Shown: positions 1 through 9,835 of the stretch, piece by piece
Layout of the letters: each line of letters opens with the position of its first letter
Numbering within the stretch: position 1 is the stretch's first letter
Assembly (NCBI GenBank): GCA_019671135.1
Contig: JAHRHY010000017.1
Span: 1-64,000, forward strand
Source of the DNA: Linnemannia hyalina
Taxonomy: Eukaryota > Mortierellomycota > Mortierellomycetes > Mortierellales > Mortierellaceae
Length of the DNA stretch: 64,000 nt
Reading direction: 5' to 3'
Made by a program: the position numbers and the translations under genes
The notes under the pieces: generated by a model
The model's input: the letters and a program-made list of their open reading frames with translations, nothing else
Told to the model about the DNA's origin: nothing
The model's database searches: none

Positions 1-110
1 TTCAACGCAGTCCTATGATTATTGGATGGTTCTTGCGTAGGCCATTCTGCATCCAAAAAAGTCCATTCATCCTCTAACAACCGTTGAAATAGGCGCTTTA
101 AGTTTGCCAT
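1..110 (-). CDS. 5' end of a DDE transposase gene, cut by window edge
   Basis: The reverse complement of this stretch matches the start of the transposase at 4248 onward, from the ATG (complement of 108-110) for about 37 codons, as far as I can compare by eye. It is the first part of a second, oppositely oriented copy of the element whose body lies left of the window. The rest cannot be judged. Confidence 0.75.
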   Translation of the reverse strand, partial: MANLKRLFQRLLEDEWTFLDAEWPTQEPSNNHRTAL

Positions 111-334
111 GACTGTAATTACAACCTGGTAAACTATTAGCAAAAATTCCTTTATATAACACACTTTTGGATTTTTTAAAACTATTAACGATAAACACGA
201 TAGGGGAACAAGCCCCTCGGCCAGATGTCAAAGAACTTCATCATGGCGGTTTTACGACAACTTTTTTGTAACCACCAATTTTCTTTCCACCACCAAATTA
301 TACAAACGATATTTTATGGACATTTCCTAAGTCT

Positions 335-1530
335 ACATAACTTTTTTTTATACAACTTCTTTTTTCTATCTTATTATCATACAAAATGCGATAGAAATGT
401 TACAATGTTAATACCCATTTGCATCACGAAATATGGGATACGTTTTAAGAAACGTCTATTTTTAACGACATAGTTGCTCTTTAAACAACACATTTTCTCT
501 ACCTTATTATCACACAAAATGCAATAGAAATGTCACAATGTTCATACCCATTTGCATCACGAAATATGTGATACGTTTTAAGAAACGTCTATTTTAAACG
601 ACATAACTATTCTGTTAACAACTTCTTTTTTCTATCTTGTTATCACACAAAATGCGATAGAAATGTCACAATGTTCATACCCATTTGCATCACGAAATAT
701 GTGATACGTTTTAAGAAACGTCCATTTTAAACGACATAATTACTCTGTTAACAACACATTTTCTCTACCTTATTATCACACAAAATGCGATAGAAATGTC
801 ACAATGTTCATACCCATTTGCATCACGAAATATGTGATAAGTTTTAAGAAACGTCTATTTTAAACGACATAATTACTCTGTTAACAACACATTTTTTCTC
901 TCTTGTTATCACACAAAATGCGATAGAAATGTCACAATGTTCATACCCATTTGCATCACGAAATATGTGATACGTTTTAAGAAACGTCCATTTTAAACGA
1001 CATAATTACTCTGTTAACAACACATTTTTTCTGTCTTGTTATCATACAAAATGCGATAGAAACGCCACAATATTCATACCCATTTGCATCACGAAATATG
1101 TAATGTGTTTTAAGAAACGTCTATTTTTAACGACATAATTGCTCTGTTAACAACACATTTTTTCTATCTTGTTATCACACAAAATGCGATAGAAATGTCA
1201 CAATGTTCATACCCATTTGCATCACGAAATATGTGATACGTTTTAAGAAACGTCTATTTTAAACGACATAATTACTCTGTTAACAATACATTTTTCTGTC
1301 TTGTTATTATACAAAATGCGATAGAAATGTTACAATGTTCATACCCATTTGCATCACGAAATATATGATGTGTTTTAAGAAACGTCTATTTTTAACGACA
1401 TAATTACTCTATTAACAACACATTTTTTCTATCTTGTTATCACACAAAATGCAATAGAAACGTTGTAATATAATAGCCATTTGCATTATAAAATATGTGA
1501 TGTGTTTTAAGAAACGTCTATTTTAAACGA
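335..1530. repeat. 133-bp tandem repeats, about nine units (left arm)
   Basis: The string ACATAATTACTCTGTTAAC recurs with small changes at 468, 601, 734, 867, 1000, 1133, 1266 and 1398, a period of 132-133 bp. Each unit contains CACGAAATATGTGATACG followed by TTTTAAGAAACGTC. Units near the inner end are more diverged. I see no conserved coding frame. Such arrays inside terminal repeats recall Foldback-type elements, in which subterminal repeats may bind transposase. Confidence 0.9.
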
Positions 1531-2131
1531 TATAATTGTTATATCTACAACTACCCACAATGCATGGTCTAATTGCGATATCTCTGTTTTTACCATTGTC
1601 GTAATTACCTACAATCTGTATAACAATAAATGCTATAACAATTGTAAGTTAACCAAAGTGTAATAATATTAAACGTCGTGCAAATCGTGGGCTTACCTAA
1701 AGTATGTCAACATTAAACATTGTAATACTTACGAGTTTATCAAGAATGTATTAAAATTAAACATCACGATAATCACGAGGTCATCCAAAATGCGTTCATA
1801 TCAAATATCATAACTATGGTAATAACTACAGTTTGTCAGCTGTCGAATCGAATGCCAAATGTCAAATGTCGAATGTCGAATATTGTTGAGAAAGTGTAGC
1901 AATAACGCCATTAAAAACGTATCATCTACCCTTTCTTTCCAACAACCAATGTTTGTTAAAGCCACTATGCTACTTTTAAAAAAATCGTGATCCAACTTTT
2001 TTTTAAAACTACCACTACATCATCACCAGTATCACGAGTGCTATATTGGATATACACATAGGATATATCATGAAAAGGAGATATTAGTAACCATCGCTAA
2101 TTATATAAACACGAAAACAAATGCTCTACTA

Positions 2132-2489
2132 GGAGGCCATCCATGTTCGGCTCCACCAACCATAGACTACAGTATAAAAATATCTGTCAACACCTATTAA
2201 AACAGTGTGTTCCTTGAGAGTACAACAAATCTCATCAGCTTTTTCCTTCCACCAGTCTCCATTTTCTACATTCACCACCACTACTTTGTAACATCATGTC
2301 CAAGGCTTTCTCAGCTAAAGTAGATGATGTTACAAAGTAGTGGTGGTGAATGTAGAAAATGGAGACTGGTGGAAGGAAAAAGCTGATGAGATTTGTTGTA
2401 CTCTCAAGGAACACACTGTTTTAATAGGTGTTGACAGATATTTTTATACTGTAGTCTATGGTTGGTGGAGCCGAACATGGATGGCCTCC
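2132..2489. mobile_element. Palindromic MITE-like core, 358 bp
   Basis: The unit begins GGAGGCCATCCATGTTCGG and ends with its reverse complement. The two arms are about 175 bp and meet near 2310 with only a few bases between them. It shares arms with the longer copy at 9385-9835 but lacks that copy's central segment. The flanks (CTA on the left, TAG on the right) continue as an inverted repeat into the surrounding TIR sequence, so no target duplication can be defined here. Confidence 0.75.
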
Positions 2490-3099
2490 TAGTAGAGCAT
2501 TTGTTTTCGTGTTTATATAATTAGCGATGGTTACTAATATCTCCTTTTCATGATATATCCTATGTGTATATCCAATATAGCACTCGTGATACTGGTGATG
2601 ATGTAGTGGTAGTTTTTAAAAAAAAGTTGGATCCCGATTTTTTTAAAAAGTAGCATAGTGGCTTTAACAAACATTGGTTGTTGGAAAGAAAGGGTAGCTG
2701 ATACGTTTTTAATGGCGTTATTGCTACACTTTCTCAACAATATTCGACATTCGACATTTGACATTCGGCATTCGATTCGACAGCTGACAAACTGTAGTTA
2801 TTACCATAGTTATGATATTTGATATGAACGCATTTTGGATGACCTCGTGATTATCGTGATGTTTAATTTTAATACATTCTTGATAAACTCGTAAGTATTA
2901 CAATGTTTAATGTTGACATACTTTAGGTAAGCCCACGATTTGCACGACGTTTAATATTATTACACTTTGGTTAACTTACAATTGTTATAGCATTTATTGT
3001 TATACAGATTGTAGGTAATTACGACAATGGTAAAAACAGAGATATCGCAATTAGACCATGCATTGTGGGTAGTTGTAGATATAACAATTATATCGTTTA

Positions 3100-4018
3100 A
3101 AATAGACGTTTCTTAAAACACATCACATATTTTATAATGCAAATGGCTATTATATTACAACGTTTCTATTGCATTTTGTGTGATAACAAGATAGAAAAAA
3201 TGTATTGTTAATAGAGTAATTATGTCGTTAAAAATAGACGTTTCTTAAAACACATCACATATTTCGTGATGCAAATGGATATAAACATCGTGGCGTTTCT
3301 ATCGCATTTTGTGTGATAATAAGGTAGAGAAAATGTGTTGTTAACAGAGTAATTATGTCGTTTAAAATGGACGTTTCTTAAAACGTATCACATATTTCGT
3401 GATGCCAATGGGTATAAACATTGTGACATTTCTATCGCATTTTGTGTGATAATAAGATAGAAAAAATGTGTTGTTAACAGAGTAATTATGTCGTTTAAAA
3501 TAGACGTTTCTTAAAACTTATCACATATTTCGTGATGCAAATGGGTATGAACATTGTGACATTTCTATCGCATTTTGTGTGATAATAAGGTAGAGAAAAT
3601 GTGTTGTTAACAGAGTAATTATGTCGTTTAAAATGGACGTTTCTTAAAACGTATCACATATTTCGTGATGCAAATGGGTATGAACATTGTGACATTTCTA
3701 TCGCATTTTGTGTGATAACAAGACAGAAAAAAGAAGTTGTTAACAGAATAGTTATGTCGTTTAAAATAGACGTTTCTTAAAACACATTACATATTTCGTG
3801 ATGCAAATGGGTATGAACATTGTGACATTTCTATTGCATTTTGTGTAATAATAAGGTAGAGAAAATGTGTTGTTTAAAGAGCAACTATGTCTTTAAAAAT
3901 AGACGTTTCTTAAAACGTACCCCATATTTCGTGATGCAAATGGGTATGAACATTGTGACATTTCTATCGCATTTTGTATGATAACAAGACAGAAAAAAGA
4001 AGTTGTATAAATAAAAGT
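3100..4018. repeat. 133-bp tandem repeats, about seven units (left TIR)
   Basis: Inverted copies of the units seen at 335-1530, recognisable by ATGTCGTT recurring at roughly 3232, 3355, 3488, 3621, 3754 and nearby. This array and the right-TIR array agree in unit order and single-base variants, so the two TIRs of the element have been kept alike. Confidence 0.85.
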
Positions 4019-4189
4019 TATGTAGACTTAGGAAATGTCTATAAAATATCGTTTGTATACTTTGGTGGTTGGGAGAAAATTGGTGGTTACAAAAAAGTTG
4101 TCGCAAAACCGCCATGATGAAATACTTTGACATCTGGTTGAGGGGCTTGCTCCCCTATCGTGTTTATCGTTAATAGTTTTAAAAAATCC

Positions 4190-4229
4190 AAAAGTGTGTT
4201 ATATAAAGGAATTTTTGCTAATAGTTTAC
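4190..4229 (+). promoter_or_regulatory. Candidate promoter of the transposase, with TATATAAAG
   Basis: Just upstream of the transposase ATG (4248) the sequence runs GTGTGTTATATAAAGG, then AATTTTTGCTAATAGTTTAC. A clearly related block precedes the 81-aa ORF at 7498 on the other strand. TATATAAAG at about 4200 is a good TATA box. The block lies at the inner edge of the TIR and is also present at 7645-7690. Confidence 0.55.
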
Positions 4230-4247
4230 CAGGTTGTAATTACAGTC

Positions 4248-5507
4248 ATGGCAAACTTAAAGCGCCTATTTCAACGGTTGTTAGAGGATGAATGGACTTT
4301 TTTGGATGCAGAATGGCCTACGCAAGAACCATCCAATAATCATAGGACTGCGTTGAAGCTAGTAGCACACATGAAAACTGTTAAAGACTTACTTATAAGA
4401 AGATTAGGTGCAATTCCTGTATTCTACTTTCTTGTAGTTATTTGGTCTCTCAAGCAGTATCCAGGTCCGTACAGAGAGGTCGACAAAGGATTGTTGATAT
4501 TGTACCACTTAGTTGCAGGCTTGGCAATGGATGGAATGTCAACCCACATACCAAAAAGTAGTTTCCACTCCATTCATACAGAGTTCTACAAGACTAACTA
4601 TAATGTGCATTCGAAGCATATTAACCATGCACTTGCGAATATGTTCTCCACATTTCCTATACGCTTGATTTCTGCTAAACTCAGGAATCCACCACTATTC
4701 CCACATGTAACATTGCATTTGGATGGTCATGATACACGTCTTTCATGTGAAGAAAAGTCTAGCTCAGACATGTACTCTTACAAGCTGAAGAAATCTGGTG
4801 TAAGAACGCAAGTGTGTGTCGATTGCAATGGCATGGCAATACTAGTCTCTAAATCGCTACCTTGCAAGGATAACAACGATGGTACTATGTTGGTTGGTAT
4901 GAAGATACATAAGCACATCCACGAGCTAGATTGTATTGCATTGGATGGAGGGTACACACAATACATTAAGAAAATAGTAGAAGAAACAAGCATGAGCAAG
5001 AAAAACTTTTGTTATCCAATTCGCAAAAGCCGTGGGAAAGATCTTGCACAAGATGAAACTAACTACAATAAGATTTTCGGCAGTTTCCGCTCTCAGATAG
5101 AAGCCGAATTTGGAGATCTTGGAGCAACCTTTGAGAAGCACAACAATAGGAAACCAGTGTTGGTAACCAAGATAGAAACATATAATTTGCAATTGCGATT
5201 GTGTCTCTTACTTATGAACATCAAGAAGATGGTGGCACTACTGCAGTTAAATCTGGAACCCATTCATAGTGCCTGGATTAGAGATGGCTTCGACTTTCCA
5301 TATGCCAATGGTGCAATGGAACAAATCTTGGATTATATTCCAGTGGATGAGATGTTGCATGATGCACGAGATATAACAAAGTTACAAGAGCAGTTCTTGG
5401 AGATGACTACTATGGATGTCGAGGATAAACAACGGGAAGAGCCGACTAATAAGCGACGTGAAATTTTTGCAGGAGTGGAGATTCCATCATATAAGCGTAC
5501 AAAGTAA
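4248..5507 (+). CDS. DDE-superfamily transposase, Harbinger/IS5-like
   Basis: This 419-aa protein should cut and rejoin DNA at the element's ends. The pattern matches the DDE_Tnp_4 type: LDGHDTR with Asp at about residue 159, ALDGGY with Asp at about 233, and FRSQIEAEFGDL with Glu at about 285, spaced plausibly for a DDE nuclease. I chose ATG 4248 because it lies outside the TIR and after the promoter-like block; an in-frame ATG at 4194 lies inside the TIR. The frame is uninterrupted and intronless, and all three acidic residues are present, so it may be active. The N-terminal ~65 residues have no recognisable fold and the C-terminus is basic. It converges on the Rep-like gene, with 37 bp between the stops. 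Confidence 0.8.
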   Translation: MANLKRLFQRLLEDEWTFLDAEWPTQEPSNNHRTALKLVAHMKTVKDLLIRRLGAIPVFYFLVVIWSLKQYPGPYREVDKGLLILYHLVAGLAMDGMSTHIPKSSFHSIHTEFYKTNYNVHSKHINHALANMFSTFPIRLISAKLRNPPLFPHVTLHLDGHDTRLSCEEKSSSDMYSYKLKKSGVRTQVCVDCNGMAILVSKSLPCKDNNDGTMLVGMKIHKHIHELDCIALDGGYTQYIKKIVEETSMSKKNFCYPIRKSRGKDLAQDETNYNKIFGSFRSQIEAEFGDLGATFEKHNNRKPVLVTKIETYNLQLRLCLLLMNIKKMVALLQLNLEPIHSAWIRDGFDFPYANGAMEQILDYIPVDEMLHDARDITKLQEQFLEMTTMDVEDKQREEPTNKRREIFAGVEIPSYKRTK

Positions 5508-5518
5508 GCCCATTGTAA

Positions 5519-5528
5519 TTTTTAAAAA
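5519..5528. terminator. Palindromic TTTTTAAAAA between convergent genes
   Basis: The motif lies 11 bp after the transposase stop and 17 bp after the Rep-like gene's stop on the opposite strand. Being its own reverse complement, it could serve both genes. Similar motifs follow other ORFs in this region at 7238, 10996 and 13933. A role in 3'-end formation is inference. Confidence 0.4.
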
Positions 5529-5544
5529 CTATCTATTAGCATTC

Positions 5545-7197
5545 TTAACGTATATAAATATCCTTGAACCCGCGAACAGTTCTGCATTGCAATGTGGTGA
5601 AATTCATATACGGAACTTGGCCATCGGGATATTCTTCCAGCCATGCAACGATCTTTGTTTCTAAACTAAGTCCACATCGTACTTTAATACCATTGGACAA
5701 TGTTGCAAAAATATATTCTTTGTTGTGATACATATCCATTGCAATTGCTATGACTGTATAGCTGGTATTTATTTCAAGTACATTATATCCAGCTTTATAT
5801 GTTGCTTTGTGGATAGCTCTATCATGGACTTGTATAAAATTCTCACCATTCATGTTTTCTAGATGAATATCAACAATTGGTGGTGCACCTTTGCGGATTC
5901 TTCTCTCAGGCCATTGGATCTTTACATTATCTACCTCCACTATACCCATATCCTCGAATTGTAAAACATCATCATCGTAAATGTATGGGTACATGCCTTT
6001 ATGTGCTCCTGCAACAAGTGTTATTGCTGTACATTCGTCAGGCCGTTTGTACTTGGTAACTGTAATATCCTTGATGCTATTCTCATCCATCTCAACCTCC
6101 AAAAAGTATATTGGTCTATCGTTGAAGCTATAGTTGGCTAACAACGTCATTGCTTCCTCTTTCTCGACATTGTTACGATATGAACCATACTTCTTACCTG
6201 TAACAGAGTTCCACCAATGGCAATATGCGAATGCCGATTTTTCACCCATTGTTACATGAATACCTACCATGGATGATATATTGCCAACTATGTACTTCCA
6301 ATATGCCTTGTGCTTTACGCAGAAGGTGGGACATTCTTGGATCTCTTCCTTTATGGCATCCAAAACTCCTTTATAATAGGAGAATGTATATATCTCCTGT
6401 CCATAAAAGGTAAGTTCAAGTCTTGTTAGACCTGTTTTCTTTGCCTTTCGAAGTCTCTTATGTAGGTCCTTATCCACATCCATGACAAAATTCTCCATTC
6501 TTGAACCCAACGACATTTTTACTTCAGCACTCTCCAACATCTGTACAAGTTTGTTGTAGACCTTACAACGGACCTTTTGGTCTTTTTCGGTGACTCCAAA
6601 CCAAGAAAGACAGTGGTTACCAACCTTATGGAGATCGTTGGCAATATCTAAATTTTCTCCAAATCTCTCTTGAAGGTACTGTTGAAGAATTGGACGGCTT
6701 GTGACATATCTACAATCCGTAGCAATATCTATATCATGAAGGATAACGTAGTCAACCTCCAGTTCATCAAGTATTGGTATTATCTCGGATATTAGAGATA
6801 TGGCCTCTAGTTCATGGAGCGTTACCTTAATGCTAAAGTAACCAGCATGGTATAAGGCCGAACTTCTAAACTTTTTTCTATGTTTTTCTAGTAGTTTAGA
6901 GCTAAAAAAACTATTGTCTTTGATATAACCCTCGTTAACAACTTTAACCATGGAGTGGCTAACATCGAGGCCTTTAAAAGCTTCGCGAATATTGGAAGTG
7001 GTGTTTTTGCGCTGCTCGTCAACAAGTGCAGCCCGGTTGTGCAATCCCCAGAGTATTAAACTATCGCAGAATATCTCTGAGTACTTTTTCCAGCCCGTCT
7101 TCGGTTTGCCAGGCAATGCAATCTCTTTGCCCACATCAGAGATAAGATGGGCATATGAGTTCAGCGCCTTGTTAATGGATTTAGGTATAGCGGACAT
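5545..7197 (-). CDS. Rep-like protein of the element, 550 aa, family unassigned
   Basis: I do not firmly recognise this protein. The middle has an order of motifs like the Rep_trans/NicK group of replication-initiation proteins: HDIDIATDCR, then KVYNKLVQMLES, then TRLELTFYGQ. Those families have R-x-D-x-A-x-D, Y-D/N-K and R-x-E-L-x at similar spacing. A Tyr- and Trp-rich stretch (AYCHWWNSVTGKKYGSYRNN) follows and could hold a nicking tyrosine. The C-terminal ~200 residues are of unknown type. Start: ATG at 7197; the frame runs further upstream but without an ATG. It is intact and intronless inside the element, so it is probably an element function rather than cargo. The Rep assignment rests on motif shape alone. 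Confidence 0.5.
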   Translation of the reverse strand: MSAIPKSINKALNSYAHLISDVGKEIALPGKPKTGWKKYSEIFCDSLILWGLHNRAALVDEQRKNTTSNIREAFKGLDVSHSMVKVVNEGYIKDNSFFSSKLLEKHRKKFRSSALYHAGYFSIKVTLHELEAISLISEIIPILDELEVDYVILHDIDIATDCRYVTSRPILQQYLQERFGENLDIANDLHKVGNHCLSWFGVTEKDQKVRCKVYNKLVQMLESAEVKMSLGSRMENFVMDVDKDLHKRLRKAKKTGLTRLELTFYGQEIYTFSYYKGVLDAIKEEIQECPTFCVKHKAYWKYIVGNISSMVGIHVTMGEKSAFAYCHWWNSVTGKKYGSYRNNVEKEEAMTLLANYSFNDRPIYFLEVEMDENSIKDITVTKYKRPDECTAITLVAGAHKGMYPYIYDDDVLQFEDMGIVEVDNVKIQWPERRIRKGAPPIVDIHLENMNGENFIQVHDRAIHKATYKAGYNVLEINTSYTVIAIAMDMYHNKEYIFATLSNGIKVRCGLSLETKIVAWLEEYPDGQVPYMNFTTLQCRTVRGFKDIYIR

Positions 7198-7237
7198 GTT
7201 GAATAGCTTACTGTTTGCAGAGATATGTACTACAAAC

Positions 7238-7247
7238 TTTTTAAAAA
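7238..7247 (-). terminator. TTTTTAAAAA after the 81-aa ORF
   Basis: The motif starts about 6 bp beyond the stop of the 81-aa ORF and 41 bp before the ATG of the Rep-like gene. This supports reading them as two separate genes rather than two exons. Function is inferred only from its repeated placement. Confidence 0.35.
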
Positions 7248-7252
7248 CCACT

Positions 7253-7498
7253 TTACTCTGAAGCAAATTTTCTGTGTGCTGACCATGATAATGCTCCAAT
7301 TGTATGCATATGTTTTTGTAAATCTGGTGCAAAAAAGTCTACCAATCCCCACAGTTCTTCCTTTGACATACCATTTAGTTCTTGCTGAGACTTACCACGT
7401 AACAAAACAGCTCTCAAGTACATTGCCATTGTAGGATCCATATGATGCTCATGTATATAAATGGCTATTATTTGCTTAATTTCTTTAAGTGTTGGCAT
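7253..7498 (-). CDS. Small element protein, 81 aa, unknown
   Basis: An ATG-started ORF with a promoter-like block upstream (7508-7556) and TTTTTAAAAA downstream. The predicted protein is mostly helical and charged, beginning MPTLKEIKQIIAIYIHEHHM and containing GMSKEELWGLVDFF. There are no cysteines, membrane segments or known motif. It overlaps the upstream open part of the Rep-like frame by 80 bp in another frame. It could be a DNA-binding helper, as the second Harbinger gene usually is, but nothing in it proves this. Confidence 0.5.
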   Translation of the reverse strand: MPTLKEIKQIIAIYIHEHHMDPTMAMYLRAVLLRGKSQQELNGMSKEELWGLVDFFAPDLQKHMHTIGALSWSAHRKFASE

Positions 7499-7507
7499 TG
7501 CATAACT

Positions 7508-7556
7508 AGTAAACCATTAGGAAAAATGCCTATACTACAATACACTTTTAGATTTG
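7508..7556 (-). promoter_or_regulatory. Promoter-like block shared with the transposase gene
   Basis: Read on the minus strand, it aligns with the block upstream of the transposase: GTGTATTGTAGTATAGG, then CATTTTTCCTAATGGTTTAC, then about 10 bp to the ATG. The likeness is far above chance, yet the two are diverged. The same block, less diverged, is repeated at 7645-7690 as the inner edge of the right TIR. Confidence 0.5.
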
Positions 7557-7644
7557 TTGCACTATAAAAGAAGTTATCTCATATTCCATGATAGATTGGA
7601 TAGAAATATAATGCATATATCATCTATTTCAAGAGAATTTAAAC

Positions 7645-9384
7645 GTAAACTATTAGCAAAAATTCCTTTATATAACACACTTTTGGATTTTTTAAAACTA
7701 TTAACGATAAACACGATAGGGGAGCAAGCCCCTCAACCAGATGTCAAAGTATTTCATCATGGCGGTTTTGCGACAACTTTTTTGTAACCACCAATTTTCT
7801 CCCAACCACCAAAGTATACAAACGATATTTTATAGACATTTCCTAAGTCTACATAACTTTTATTTATACAACTTCTTTTTTCTGTCTTGTTATCATACAA
7901 AATGCGATAGAAATGTCACAATGTTCATACCCATTTGCATCACGAAATATGGGGTACGTTTTAAGAAACGTCTATTTTTAAAGACATAGTTGCTCTTTAA
8001 ACAACACATTTTCTCTACCTTATTATTACACAAAATGCAATAGAAATGTCACAATGTTCATACCCATTTGCATCACGAAATATGTAATGTGTTTTAAGAA
8101 ACGTCTATTTTAAACGACATAACTATTCTGTTAACAACTTCTTTTTTCTGTCTTGTTATCACACAAAATGCGATAGAAATGTCACAATGTTCATACCCAT
8201 TTGCATCACGAAATATGTGATACGTTTTAAGAAACGTCCATTTTAAACGACATAATTACTCTGTTAACAACACATTTTCTCTACCTTATTATCACACAAA
8301 ATGCGATAGAAATGTCACAATGTTCATACCCATTTGCATCACGAAATATGTGATAAGTTTTAAGAAACGTCTATTTTAAACGACATAATTACTCTGTTAA
8401 CAACACATTTTTTCTATCTTATTATCACACAAAATGCGATAGAAATGTCACAATGTTTATACCCATTGGCATCACGAAATATGTGATACGTTTTAAGAAA
8501 CGTCCATTTTAAACGACATAATTACTCTGTTAACAACACATTTTCTCTACCTTATTATCACACAAAATGCGATAGAAACGCCACGATGTTTATATCCATT
8601 TGCATCACGAAATATGTGATGTGTTTTAAGAAACGTCTATTTTTAACGACATAATTACTCTATTAACAATACATTTTTTCTATCTTGTTATCACACAAAA
8701 TGCAATAGAAACGTTGTAATATAATAGCCATTTGCATTATAAAATATGTGATGTGTTTTAAGAAACGTCTATTTTAAACGATATAATTGTTATATCTACA
8801 ACTACCCACAATGCATGGTCTAATTGCGATATCTCTGTTTTTACCATTGTCGTAATTACCTACAATCTGTATAACAATAAATGCTATAACAATTGTAAGT
8901 TAACCAAAGTGTAATAATATTAAACGTCGTGCAAATCGTGGGCTTACCTAAAGTATGTCAACATTAAACATTGTAATACTTACGAGTTTATCAAGAATGT
9001 ATTAAAATTAAACATCACGATAATCACGAGGTCATCCAAAATGCGTTCATATCAAATATCATAACTATGGTAATAACTACAGTTTGTCAGCTGTCGAATC
9101 GAATGCCGAATGTCAAATGTCGAATGTCGAATATTGTTGAGAAAGTGTAGCAATAACGCCATTAAAAACGTATCAGCTACCCTTTCTTTCCAACAACCAA
9201 TGTTTGTTAAAGCCACTATGCTACTTTTTAAAAAAATCGGGATCCAACTTTTTTTTAAAAACTACCACTACATCATCACCAGTATCACGAGTGCTATATT
9301 GGATATACACATAGGATATATCATGAAAAGGAGATATTAGTAACCATCGCTAATTATATAAACACGAAAACAAATGCTCTACTA
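7645..9384. repeat. Right long TIR of the element, with about seven 133-bp units
   Basis: The inverted partner of about 2490-4229, near-identical by eye. From inside out it holds the promoter-like block, a G/C-rich tip-like patch (AGGGGAGCAAGCCCCT), about seven tandem units (7860-8785), about 500 bp of unique AT-rich sequence, and then the palindromic terminal unit. Two repeat-internal frames of 82 and 76 codons recur in every copy but look like by-products of repeat identity. Confidence 0.85.
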
Positions 9385-9835
9385 GGAGGCCATCCATGTT
9401 CGGCTCCACCAACCATAGACTACAGTATAAAAATATCTGTCAACACCTATTAAAACAGTGTGTTCCTTGAGAGTACAACAAATCTCATCAGCTTTTTCCT
9501 TCCACCAGTCTCCATTTTCTACATTCACCACCACTACTTTGTAACATCATCTACTTTAGCTGAGAAAGCCTTGGACATGATCATCTCATATTGGAAAGGA
9601 AATTACTATCTGTAATATCCAGGATCCAATATGAGATGATCATGTCCAAGGCTTTCTCAGCTAAAGTAGATGATGTTACAAAGTAGTGGTGGTGAATGTA
9701 GAAAATGGAGACTGGTGGAAGGAAAAAGCTGATGAGATTTGTTGTACTCTCAAGGAACACACTGTTTTAATAGGTGTTGACAGATATTTTTATACTGTAG
9801 TCTATGGTTGGTGGAGCCGAACATGGATGGCCTCC
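9385..9835. mobile_element. Palindromic MITE-like terminal unit, 451 bp
   Basis: The unit has arms of about 205-210 bp and a centre of about 35 bp around 9610. It starts GGAGGCCATCC and ends GGATGGCCTCC, with TAA to the right and CTA to the left. It is the longer form of the unit at 2132-2489. The right end lies inside the coding frame of the second transposase, so either this unit or the whole element was inserted there. Confidence 0.75.

Larger units (their letters stand above)
1..4357. repeat. Giant palindrome: two head-to-head ~2 kb terminal repeats
   Basis: Bases 1 to about 2310 are the near-exact reverse complement of about 2310 to 4357. This includes unique sequence at both outer ends (the first transposase codons) and the tandem-repeat blocks between. 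The left arm is about 260 bp longer because it holds roughly two more 133-bp units. The centre near 2310 holds a shorter palindromic element (2132-2489). The arrangement fits two element copies joined end to end, or a resolved hairpin/concatemer junction. An assembly artefact at a foldback is also possible. Confidence 0.9.
2132..9835. mobile_element. Foldback-like DNA transposon with long TIRs, DDE transposase and Rep-like gene
   Basis: Two ~2 kb inverted repeats (left, inner end 4229; right, inner end 7645) enclose a transposase gene on plus and two ORFs on minus. Both repeats carry 133-bp tandem units and end in a palindrome whose tips read GGAGGCCATCC. TIRs starting GG together with a DDE_Tnp_4-type transposase point to the PIF/Harbinger superfamily. 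Normal Harbinger elements instead have short TIRs and a Myb-like second protein. The right flank is TAA; the left flank is another TIR copy, so the target duplication cannot be read. The exact outer limits are inference. Confidence 0.65.

Noticed and set aside
225..473. 82-codon frame repeated in all three TIR copies (also at 3885-4133 and 7741-7989)
   Set aside because: Conserved only because the TIRs are near-identical. It runs into the tandem repeats, has low-complexity Phe/His/Tyr composition, and lacks a promoter or family match.
2534..2764. 76-codon frame in the TIR outer parts (also 9110-9340)
   Set aside because: Same reason: repeat identity keeps it open; there is no independent sign of selection.
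1..4357. CRISPR-like array
   Set aside because: Regular 133-bp repeats have no unique spacers; the whole unit repeats. The genome is clearly eukaryotic.
7253..7332. 81-aa ORF as first exon of the Rep-like gene
   Set aside because: The only GT-AG pair that could join them would make an intron under 30 nt. A promoter block and a 3' motif instead frame the small ORF as its own gene.
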